NCBI GenBank assembly: GCA_963580455.1
Contig: OY756964.1
Location: forward strand, 20,868,001 to 20,932,000
Length of the DNA stretch: 64,000 nt
Source of the DNA: Euonymus europaeus
Taxonomy: Eukaryota; Streptophyta; Magnoliopsida; Celastrales; Celastraceae
Reading direction: 5' to 3'
The notes beneath the pieces were generated by a model. That model did no database searches. It had not been told where the DNA came from and worked only from the letters and a program-made list of their open reading frames with translations. Of the stretch, positions 10,961-19,797 are shown one piece after another. How positions within the stretch are numbered: position 1 is the stretch's first letter; every line of letters begins with the position of its first letter. A program made the translations under genes and the position numbers.

Positions 10961-11830
10961 CCTGATGAAACTTATCAGATGTTTTTTCCGTCTCGTACAT
11001 GGCATCCTTATTCTTATCATGTGGGGCAATGTAAAATTTCCAGAATCATCGTCAGTAGATTCAGATGATCCATCTTTTACTTGCCCAGCAATATTCGAAA
11101 CTACCTTATCTAACTCTCTTTTGGAGTTCTCATCCAGCTCTTCTTTCTCCCCTCCTCTATTTTTCTCATCCCCCTGTTTGAAATCTGTATTTTTACTATA
11201 TCCAGTCCTTCGCTTTTTCTCAATGTTTTGGCGCAAATTTTGTAGTGCTATGCGTTTCTTGCTCTCTAGATCCGCTGCCTCTTTTAGCGGACTCCCCTTA
11301 TCCTGCATCAATCGTGTGCTCCTCCTAAGTTGTTCTGTCTGAATACGCTCCCCCCTTGGTTTCCTTACAACCTTTCTTACAGTCTTCCTCTTCTCCATTA
11401 TCTTTGTCTCATCTACTTTTCCGCTGTCCTTCTTGGATGATGACCCCATGTGAGCAGATTTTGAGACAGAAATATCCCTCACAACCATCTTTTCTTTCAT
11501 CTGTGAATTTTTCAACTCTAAAATTTCCTGCTCAACCTTTTCGAGTCTTACGGAGATATCATCAATCTTATTTTCGAAAATGGAAAGATTTTCCCTTACC
11601 ATTCCATTGATCAAGGCACTCACCCTCAGTCCCAGCTCCGTAGACTTCAAATCATCCACAATTTTGGCTGGATCTTCATTAGGTTCTGACCTGTTCAGTC
11701 TTTTTGCCTTATTCTTCAACATTTTTTCTTTACTCGACCTCTTCACTACAACTTCAGTGTCAACCATCAAATTACTTGTGTACTCAAGAGAGGCCTCCGC
11801 CTCTGTAGGAACCATATCAATCACTTCCAC

Positions 11831-12020
11831 CTGAGTAAGAAGACCTTAAGTTATCAACAAAAATCATGTATATTATCTACGGAAAATATTATACTATAAA
11901 CGAAAAATACTGCATTATCAACGAGAACAACTATGTTATCAACGAGAACTACTAAGTTATCAACAAAAAATACTAACGAATCAACGAAAACCATTAAGTT
12001 ACCAACGAAATTTTTTTTAC
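11831..12020 (-). other. Protease intron 1 with motif copies
   Basis: Intron with donor GTAAAA after Gly-Leu-Lys and acceptor TACTCAG before Val-Glu-Val. It holds four exact TTATCAAC copies followed by AAAA or GAGAA, and near variants. Confidence 0.8.
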
Positions 12021-12890
12021 CTTTAATCCTTCAAGCAACTCAATAACAGTCTTCGATTTTGGTGCTTTTGTAGATGTCCACTTTAACATCCTCGGAATCA
12101 ATGTGACATCAACACAGTTTGCTAGATTTTCAGCAATGGAAGGAACAACCTCGTATGCCCATATCTGGAAGGCTAGAGGAAATCCTTGAAGATTGTACCA
12201 CTCGAATTCCGTTCTTGATTTCTTCAACTTGTCGGCGCGTCCAACAAGTGAATTACTAAGTTGTTCCACTGTTTTCTTGTAGCACAAAGTACCCCAAGGA
12301 TACTTGTTGAAAGAGTCAAAATGCTCAACCAGCCTGAAAAAATCAACATCAACAAGCAGCTTCGAATCTCTACCCAGAAGCACAGTCTCAAGAAAGTAGA
12401 CTAGTGCTAGTTTGACCACATCGTCTGGGTCATCGCATTTCATGAAAACTTTTTGTAACTCCGCACAAGATATAGAAAATCTTCCTCCAAAATATTTTTC
12501 TTGCAACCCAACCTCAGGTTGCCCACCATACTCTTTCTCTACCATTTCTAGGAATTCAGACATCTCTGGAATGGCATGACAATTCAGGCCTGTTATCATG
12601 TTGAATTCCCGTATGGAAAAAATAGTCTTATGTCCACCAATATTAAATATCATCCTCCCAGCCTGTTCATCCTCATCTGATTGCACCTGTCGTAAAAGTA
12701 TTTGGTGAACAATCTGAGCAGCCCATTTGATGTTTTTCAAATGGATGAACTGGCCGAAGCATGATCCCTTAAACGTTGTAAGTTGATCATCGTTCAACTT
12801 ACTTTTGATGTCGCTAAGGGTTTCAAAAACCCTTGCGAAAGACAAAACCTTAGCACCGAATCTCTTAGTTGGAGGAATTTTGAATTCCAT

Positions 12891-13865
12891 TTATGAACTC
12901 TGCATACAAACTCATGTGGTTATGAGGCCAAAAATTAAGTTATCAACCTAAGTAAGAAAATCTATAAACCTAAAAATAAGACATTTTATCAACATAAAAA
13001 TCTGTGTTGTCGACCTAAGTGACAAGAATAAACAAATAATACACAAAAAATTAATACAGTTATCAACTGAAACTTTGGGTTAGTTATTACATAAATACAT
13101 GCACTTGGAGATTGCAAAATTTATCAACGAAAACAAATATTACAAAAGTTATCAACCTAAACAAATCTTTACCAACGTACAAAAACAATTTTCTAAACGA
13201 GAAAATTATACGGTTATCAACGAAAACAATGAATTACCATCATGTATAAATAAAGTTATCAACGAAAACTTAATATTGTTATCAACGAAAATTTAATACT
13301 TTAATCAACGAAAAGTATGAGTTATCAACGTTAATATGTTTCTTTCTATTCCCGAAAAATAATACACTTATCCACCAAAAGTATAAAACTTTCACTCAGT
13401 AACTCAGAAAACACTCTCATATAATCAAATAAAGGAGAGTTGTATGAGTGTGTATGAAACATCAGTTGAAATCTTTCATCATAAAAGCATCTAACGCACA
13501 CACGAGAACTATCGATTTTCCAAACGAAATGTAACAGATAAAACAAATGTAACAGATAAACCATCAACATAAGCCAATAATTTAGGGCAAAATGAACCAA
13601 CAGTGACACCATAAGATACAGAAGATAAATGACAGTACAGAAATAAAGGAGATGAAACTAACCTTGCTTCGTAGTCTCTCTTGTTCGTCGCGAAACAAGT
13701 ATACCCACCGAAGTTCGTCGAAATGATGTAACCAGAGGAAGAAGAAGAAGGAAGGAAGAAGAAGGAAGAAGAAGAGTTGTCGAAATGAAAAACAAAAAAC
13801 TGTTGAAATGACGTAAAACCGCATCCCAAGGCAGTTACTATTCATATTTACAGTTTTTTAATGTT
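12891..13865 (-). other. MULE-1 leader of the protease gene
   Basis: No supported protein. About nine exact TTATCAAC copies lie between 12940 and 13330, most followed by GAAAAC or CTAA, spaced irregularly at roughly 30-60 bp. Further right is a GAA/GGA-rich stretch (about 13735-13780, read as CTT-rich on the gene strand), as in a transcribed leader. The layout mirrors the leader at the other end of the element. Confidence 0.65.
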
Positions 13866-13978
13866 TAAGGGCAGCAGCGTCTTTTCCTTTGACAAAAGAG
13901 TTAAACTTTAGATAGAATGAGAGGTGGGGTTAGATCTCCAAATATTATGAAAATGGGGGTCATTTTTCCAAAAAACCC
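13866..13978 (-). repeat. MULE-1 right terminal inverted repeat
   Basis: 113 bp, reverse complement of 4953-5065 with two differences. It ends in CCAAAAAACCC and is followed directly by the second copy of the 9-bp duplication. Confidence 0.95.
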
Positions 13979-13987
13979 GATCTTCTT
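13979..13987. repeat. Target site duplication of MULE-1, right copy
   Basis: GATCTTCTT, identical to 4944-4952. Confidence 0.95.
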
Positions 13988-14679
13988 CGGGTCGAAGATA
14001 GACTTCGTTGGAAATGGAGTCCATATGTATCAATCAAATCCAGGCGTGTATATCGAGCTAGGTTATTGGATCAGGTTTGACCCAACTCGATGTTTTTGAC
14101 ATCTGGAGGGAGCCAATCGATAATTATTGTGTTAGAGCATCTTCAATGATGCTTGATTATGTATGAGAATGTTTGTTTTTGTTGATGGAATTTTATTGTA
14201 ATATGTGATGTGGTCATGTGTAACTTATTTTTTATAAAAAATGTGAAATTTAGTGTTGATTTTGGTGTAATATTGTTGAAAAATAGATAAGAAACTTCTA
14301 AGATTTGGAGGTTTTGTTAACGAAGAACGAAAATGCTAAGTATCATAACAAAAAAACATCCCAAAAATGTTCTAATAGAGACATTTTTCATGAATTTAAA
14401 TTTTGAATGCTGAATTTACCTCTAAATCTTATGGTGTATATGTTATCACATAGGAATATAGAGAATATGAGATGTTTTATTTTGGGATAACTAACACCAC
14501 TAAATGAAGAAAGAGAAAAATATATATAAATTTGTGTCTTACTGATGTGACTGCATTATTAAAAATGTATTTTGATCATGTAAATGAGTATGCGACTTAA
14601 CATTTTATATGATATTGGTGGGTTCCAATTAAAAAATTTAGAAAGCTTGAAATTGAAGTACTACTGTACTTACTTTTAA
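13988..14679. other. Intergenic AT-rich DNA
   Basis: No gene supported. The stretch from about 14133 (GAGCATCTTCAATGATGC) onward resembles the ends of small non-autonomous DNA transposons, but I could not find a matching opposite end. Confidence 0.4.
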
Positions 14680-16107
14680 CAGAGGCGAATCTAGTTTAAA
14701 ATCATTGGGGGATTGTATTTTTTATAGAGCAGTGTTAAACAACCCAAATTTTTATAGCTCAATATTAACCCAAGTCTACATGACATGCTTTGTAAACATA
14801 TGAGATGAAAAACTAAAATTTTAGAAAATAAAATATATTTTTTGAAATTTCACAGCATATATATATTTTTTTTTATTTTTTTTAAATGAAAGTTTAAAAC
14901 ACTTTATTTCTTAAAATAAATATTAGATTTCGAAAAAAAATCCAGTATCAATAAGTAAAAACTATCCAACAAGATCCATCACCGATAGGTTTTATTCAGT
15001 CATTTTTAATTACATTATTTTTTGTACTAATATGTGAATTACGTAAGTTTCAGTGTTTATTTATAGGTACTGATATGGGCTCGTACATCGATTTTCATAC
15101 GGTAACCTAAACTATAAGTGTTAAACCCTAAGGGGAACTAATACGCTAAACCCTAACGGGCTCGTGTATCGAATTTTCATGTTGTAACCTAAACAATAAG
15201 TGTAAACCTCAAGGGGGACGAATTCGCTAAATCCTAACGAACTTGAGTATTGAATTTTCATGTTGTAACCTAAAAAACTTGGATTTACTACTAAAATCAT
15301 AAATGTCCCAAGTGCTAAACTTTAGCTATTAAAACTTAACGGGTTAGGATACCAAACATAATTTCAATAAAAATGCAAAAAATGACAAATATATATTCTA
15401 CTATCATAGTGTCACAAAATTTCGACTCAAATAAACAGTTTACACATCATATTTAAAAGCCGCAATAAAAACTATTGAGAATGAGTTTTATTAAAAATAT
15501 TTTTACTCGCTGAGTTCGAATATGTAATTTTTTTTTCAAAACCTAACATGTATTATTAAAATTTGTTTATTAAAAAATAAATAAAAAATGTGCTTAATTA
15601 ATTTTTGAAAAATTCCAACATGACCCACTTACATGGAGTGTCATGTAGACTTAAATTGAGTTAGGCAAATAAAAGTTGGATTCTAAAAACATTTTTGTTT
15701 TTTATGTAATGGGCTTTAGGTACCATAGACTCATGCAAAAAAGAAAATAAGCCTCCAATGAAAATTAATTTAGCTTCCAATGAAATTGTGAGATTAGAGG
15801 TGTCTTCGTTTTTAGTCTCACTGCTCTATAATTAGAGATTTTTCTGCTTTTTCTAATTTTCAAGCTATTCTATATATGTCATTTTTTAAACCACAATTCT
15901 TTACAAAAGAAATACAAAACTCGAAAGTACGGACTTGAAACTATTATTACTAATGATATATTATGGTGATATGTAGTATTTTATTATTTGAAATTTATAA
16001 TTATTGATTTTCATGCCATAAAAATAATAATAAAAAATCGGAGGCGTTGAACTTGTACCAAAACCCCTCATGCCCCCAATGAATTTGGATCCTGGATCCA
16101 CCACTAG
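14680..16107. mobile_element. Non-autonomous hAT-like element
   Basis: The left end reads CAGAGGCGAATCTAG and continues to CATTGGGGG. The reverse complement of the right end reads CTAGTGGTGGATCCAGG and continues to CATTGGGGG. These diverged inverted ends match the CAGnGGCGGA pattern of plant hAT transposons. The 1.4-kb interior is AT-rich with no transposase and includes an 81-bp tandem repeat. I see no clear 8-bp duplication, so the exact ends are approximate. Confidence 0.6.
15077..15290. repeat. 81-bp degenerate tandem repeat with telomere-like AACCCTAA
   Basis: About 2.5 copies of an 81-bp unit beginning GGGCTCGT(A/G)(C/T)ATCG, at 15077, 15158 and about 15239. Each unit contains GTAACCTAAAC and one or two TAAACCCTAA-like blocks that resemble the plant telomere repeat. 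The third unit is the most diverged. Confidence 0.8.
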
Positions 16108-16237
16108 TTACTGGGTTTCGGATCTCTGGGTTATCGAGCTATTATGAGGCCCATGTCTGTACTACCTTTCTTAAAATAAAAATTAAAAAGAGAGATAAGA
16201 TTACCTCTTCCAAACTAGCATGCAATTTTTTCTGCAG

Positions 16238-16457
16238 GAAGGATCATCGTGCCAGATTGCAAAATGCTAAGCGTTCTCGCCAACTGCATAAAATCCAGCA
16301 GTCAGCATTACTGGAGGAAGCCACAACGTCATCTGGATTCTCCACCGACAGGTCTGAACCTCATCGCGGTACGTCCACAGGACTAAAGTTGGGTTTATTA
16401 CAAGAGAAACAAGGGTCTCAGAACAAAAAAATTGGAGCTAGAAGTTGGTCTGAGTGA
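16238..16457 (+). pseudogene. Orphan C-terminal exon, unidentified
   Basis: A polypyrimidine tract ending TTTTTTCTGCAG precedes an open frame of about 73 codons that ends in TGA at 16455-16457. The reading begins Lys-Asp-His-Arg-Ala-Arg-Leu-Gln-Asn and contains LHKIQQSALLEEA and TGLKLGLLQEKQGS, so it is basic, helical and then Gly/Ser-rich. Composition and splice site look like a genuine last exon, but no partner exon is recognisable upstream, where a hAT element lies. I do not recognise the family. It may be a relic of a disrupted gene. Confidence 0.4.
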
Positions 16458-17029
16458 CCAAAAAAATGTTCCAAGCCAAACGAAAACTCTGCCGGAATTT
16501 TACCACCAGATACCGTTATATAGGTTCATCAAACCCCGCAAATGCCTCTTTCCTAAACCCTGCAACTTAATTTCAGGGCCATAAACAGTGGTGAACTTTC
16601 CTAGTGAACATCAAAATTCAAAACGAAGAACGTTAAAACTTTCATGGAAATGGGGAGGAGACTAGTTCTTCATTGAATCCCAACAGCGAATACTTTGAAT
16701 GTCCCCTCAATTGCTTTTTCCCCATCTCTCTCTAACACTTGTGGTCAGTAAATAAATTACTCAAGGATCAGCTTCCCACCCATAACTTCCTCAGCAACTA
16801 GACATCCAATTTGTAATTCATATGCATTCGTGGTTAGAATCGCAAATTCTGCTAATAAATAACATTGTGATTACTGTTTCCTGCTTGACAGAGCATGTGT
16901 ATAATTCGAGTCGTACACAAACCTCTCTCTTTCAACTCTCGTCAAGAAAATCTCTTCAACATCAAGAAAGCAACAGCGCTAAGACACACAGCCGAACACT
17001 ACCTTGTTCTGTTGTTCACCAACACTAGC
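16458..17029. other. Intergenic, no gene seen
   Basis: Possible 3' UTR of the orphan exon, then unannotated DNA up to the 3' end of the receptor kinase pseudogene. Short open frames at 16822-17028 and 16895-17380 (+) are antisense to the kinase relic and not coding. Confidence 0.5.
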
Positions 17030-17968
17030 ATCCATGTCTTATTGCAAATAGCAATCGCCATGCTGTTGTTGCTGCTTGTCATTTTCATGGCTTATAAGCA
17101 TCTCAACAACTTGCCTCATAGTGGGTCTTACATCTGTCTTCCACAACACATTTCAGAGCCACAGCAACCAGAATTTCCGTACTTCCCGTCATATACTTAC
17201 TCCCTGTACCTTGGGTCTATGATATCTGTAATTGACGATGACCCTGAAATGGCAACGTTCATTTTCCATCTCACCCATGTAGCCATTCCTTTGTGCTGTA
17301 TCCCCTCCCTGTCGTCCGTTGAATTGAGTCCTGCTGCTGGACTCTTTCCCGTCACCAGCTTCATTACAACAATTCCATAGCTCAAGATGTCCACCATAGA
17401 GGTTATGGGAAGACTGAGAATCCACTCAGGAGCCATGTAACCTCTGGTCCCTCTAATCCTAGAAAAGCTTGCAATGTTTAAACCACTTCTACTCTGCAGC
17501 TGAGACAGCCCAAAATCTGACACCTTTGGCTGGTAATTGGAGTCGAGGAGTATATTTTGAGGCTTTACATCACAATGCAGAACCCACTCTAAGCATTCTT
17601 CATGTAAATAACCCAGGCATTTGGCACTAGTGCCAACAGCAATGTCAAACCTCCAATCAAATGATTTGGAATTAAGATTTTCTGCCAAGCATCCATGCTA
17701 CATCTACTCGTAAACCAGCCCTCAGCACAATATCACTGAGTTGCTTGAAGATGCCTCTGTATACAATTCGTCCTGCACCCCTTCCAATCACTTTGCTAAA
17801 ACCATGTGTCGCCTTTTTAAGCTCTACATATTTGACTCTTTTCAAACCAGTTGGTGCTAGAAAGTAGCCTTGCATTCGTGCTCCACTGCTCTGACTTGCT
17901 GTGATAAGGAAGTATGTCACGAAAAATATGCCAAATAGCTTCATGTGAACATGATATTCCAACGGCCC
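17030..17968 (-). pseudogene. ZmPK1-like (G-type lectin) receptor-like kinase, truncated and broken
   Basis: Minus-strand pieces read the juxtamembrane and kinase parts of a ZmPK1-type S-domain receptor kinase. They are a membrane stretch (FGIFFVTYFLIT), then TSQSSGA-like sequence, YVELKKATHGFSKVIGRGAG (glycine-rich loop, mutated), catalytic HCDVKPQNILLD (about 17560), DFGLS and GTRGYMAPEWILSLP. The region between the glycine-rich loop and the Trp-Gly-Tyr-Cys-Ala-Glu motif is deleted, which removes the invariant Lys and the C helix. The sequence after it has a frameshift and two stops (TAG twice, where Tyr and Glu are expected). A TAA follows IIDPRYRE, and the C-lobe relic (VALKCV-like) continues out of frame to about 17035. 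The extracellular domain is absent. Clearly non-functional. Confidence 0.85.
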
Positions 17969-18554
17969 GGAAAGACCAAAGAAACCATAGCAAAACCCAT
18001 TTGGCTATATAATTTGAAAATAAAAGATGATGACAACAATAATTCATATAGGTCACATGGCAGAACTGTCAACACCAAGTCACAGGCAGGACCATCAAAT
18101 GCAAAAACTTCAAAGTCTTCAACAGAACAAACACCCACCAGGCTTCTAGAAGAAAGCACCATCCAATTCCCAACATAAATTCTTTGAACAAACATTTAGC
18201 ACAAAAAACAATACCAAAAAGGCAAAAAGACATGGGTCGTGATCAAACAAACGGACAACAGAGAGAATCAATACCTGAGACCTAATTCTTGTCAAACATA
18301 CAAAAGCACTCGTGGTTTCAACACATAAATGACAAAAACATACTACATACTTTTAAGAGAGATGGAAACAGAGAACAAACCAGGATAAAGCTAGTCTTGA
18401 CGATCAAATCTGTGATAGATTCTAGGGTTTGAGGACCAAATCCATAAGTCGATTTGCAATGTGAAGACATCACACATGGATTTGACATCACTGGGTAGCA
18501 GCCCACTACACTCCAAAAGGCCAGCAACAACCTCAACTTCGACATCACTCCCTA
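17969..18554. other. Intergenic, no gene seen
   Basis: Possibly degraded upstream sequence of the receptor kinase relic (short out-of-frame hydrophobic pieces on the minus strand to about 18060); otherwise nothing recognisable. Confidence 0.4.
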
Positions 18555-18710
18555 GAAGCCCGGCCTGTCACATTGCCACGCAAATTGGCTACCACTGCCC
18601 ACAGCCCAGCCTGTTGCAGTGAAGCATTGCCCATCAGCCCAACCTGTCGTAGTGCAACATTGACTAGCAACCCAATCTGTTGCCATGCAACACTGCTGCT
18701 CAGCAGCACA
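18555..18710. repeat. Imperfect ~33-bp tandem repeat
   Basis: Four diverged units of about 33 bp with the core CCCA(A/G)(C/T)CTGTTGC...TGCAACA, for example at about 18602, 18637 and 18670. The open minus-strand frames here (Cys/Thr/Gly-rich) are a by-product of the repeat. Confidence 0.55.
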
Positions 18711-18977
18711 GCTAGCACAGGTCCTCGACCCTTCACCATGCACCATTAGCTAACCTTGTCCATACTCCATCACATCATGCACGTTAGGCCACTAACAATA
18801 GAGCTGTTGCCTTAGACACACTTCCTACAAACCCGTCATTTCAGACCTAGCTTCTGACAAAAATTGATGCTTGTCTTGCCCCAACACTGAGCCGGAATAT
18901 CAGACCAGTCCCCGACACAAACCTGCTACAACTCCTCCCCAATGGCAAGTCTGACTTGCACCCCAAATGGTCCAAGT

Positions 18978-19007
18978 GACACGTGTCTTTCAAGTACACT
19001 ATATAAA
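18978..19007 (+). promoter_or_regulatory. Promoter-like G-box plus TATA box
   Basis: A perfect palindrome GACACGTGTC (G-box core CACGTG) at 18978-18987 lies 12 bp before TATATAAA (19000-19007). A CT-rich leader follows (19030-19085). The arrangement looks like a plant core promoter or the U3 part of an LTR. No convincing coding sequence follows; the 19087-19405 frames are weak. Confidence 0.4.
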
Positions 19008-19797
19008 CGAAACCCTCCAATGTTGAGAGGAGATTCTTTTTCCTCTCTCTGGCTCAGATTTTCTTGAACTTTTCTCTCTCTCTTCTTTGAGAACCAGGAA
19101 CATTCAGTGCAAACCTTCTTACCCATTTTTCCCGTGTACACTTGCAAACCTTCAAACTACAAATATCATGCCACCGCAGTCAACATCTGCATCCCCACAC
19201 ACCTCTTTTGGCCTTTGCTCTGCACCCCACCGACATCAAGGATCTTCCAATTGTCACTTTCCACAAGTTGCTAGTGGCCCACCTCGATAAGTCTTTCATT
19301 GTAGATTCCAGCACCTACATATGTTACACTCAAAAGTCACAATTTTACTCAAATTTTCACATTTCTCAAGTGCAACCAAGTAATCAACCAGTGTCGAAAA
19401 AGTAATCTAAGAGCTATTCAGTTGTGCTGCTCAACTTTACATGCAATAATTTCTTAAATATTTACATACCTATAACCAAAAAAAAGTTAACTGCCTTTTC
19501 AGGATTGGCTTTCTCATTTCAATACTTTGTTCCTAAAGGAGGTAAACTATAAGATGTTACATGTATTCCAGAGGACCATGGTTCTGTGATGAAAACTGCA
19601 CCAGTCAATTTTAATGTATCTTATACATAAAACAAACACTCAAGGGTTGTTAACTAAAGCCATGAATTGAACATAATGGAAACTTCAAGTTCCAGTCATG
19701 CATTAGCAACAGGATACTAAAAAATGCAGCTGCAACACTACTGATTTCAGGAGTAATCTGAATTTCATAAGTCATGCAGGTCTATTGTGAAGATTAC
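19008..19797. other. Intergenic, no gene supported
   Basis: CT-rich leader-like DNA followed by AT-rich sequence. No recognisable MRG exon lies downstream of the one at 19798-19930, so the C-terminal half of that gene is missing here. Confidence 0.5.

Larger units (their letters stand above)
9030..12890 (-). pseudogene. Transposon-borne Ulp1-type (C48) cysteine protease gene with one frameshift
   Basis: Five minus-strand exons can be joined by GT-AG introns in phase: 12890-12021, 11830-10011, 9939-9844, 9630-9260 and 9174-9030. Exon 1 encodes a DUF1985-like domain of about 290 residues. Exon 2 encodes a coiled-coil/basic region (Lys/Arg-rich, with RRSTRLMQDKG) and then an acidic stretch of Val-Asp-Asn/Lys repeats. 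Exons 3-5 encode the Ulp1 protease fold. Its catalytic set is complete: His in SDHWAAG, Asp in VCYDSL, Gln in the VPQQ stretch, and Cys in GSDCGIFC at the start of the last exon. The frame of exon 2 shifts by one base near 11005-11030, where two overlapping frames meet. Such proteins resemble SUMO/NEDD8 proteases, but their function in MULEs is unresolved; a role in transposition or host-SUMO interference is speculation. The gene is convergent with the transposase. Confidence 0.88.
5554..13345. repeat. Dispersed GTTGATAA motif family inside MULE-1
   Basis: Reading the element by eye I find about 15 copies of GTTGATAA on the + strand between 5672 and 8880, and about 28 copies of its reverse complement TTATCAAC between 9690 and 13330, plus many one-mismatch variants (GTTGACAA, GTTGAAA, GTCGATAA). 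I found no copy in the opposite orientation in either half. Copies lie in the leader, the transposase intron, the space after the transposase, protease introns, the region upstream of the protease, and a coding segment at about 10438-10945. The spread across coding and non-coding DNA points to a role at DNA or RNA level rather than in protein. What binds it, if anything, is unknown. Confidence 0.85.
4953..13978 (+). mobile_element. Complete Mutator-like element with transposase and Ulp1-type protease genes (MULE-1)
   Basis: A 9,026-bp element bounded by 113-bp terminal inverted repeats (4953-5065 and 13866-13978) that I align with two mismatches, and by a perfect 9-bp target duplication. It contains two convergent genes: MURA-type transposase (5900-8758, +) and a Ulp1-type cysteine protease with an N-terminal DUF1985-like domain (9030-12890, -). 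MULEs carrying Ulp1 genes are known in plants (the Kaonashi type and relatives). Near-identical repeats and an intact duplication suggest a recent insertion. Yet the transposase has two in-frame stops and the protease one frameshift, so this copy may depend on proteins supplied in trans. Its introns, flanks and a coding segment are saturated with the motif GTTGATAA. Confidence 0.95.

Noticed and set aside
10501..10965. 154-codon + strand Ser/Thr-rich repetitive frame
   Set aside because: Another antisense reading of the same repeats.
10434..11342. 302-codon + strand frame (Ile/Asn/Leu-rich repeats) opposite the protease exon
   Set aside because: It is the antisense reading of the Val-Asp-Asn repeat segment; the minus strand has splice sites and protein motifs, the plus strand none.
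13509..13845. Phe/Ser-rich minus frames near the right end of MULE-1
   Set aside because: Likely 5' leader of the protease transcript with a CTT-rich tract; no conserved sequence.
18545..18746. Cys/Trp/Gly-rich minus frames resembling a small cysteine-rich peptide
   Set aside because: They follow the 33-bp repeat in two frames at once and lack a signal peptide, so the Cys content is a repeat by-product.
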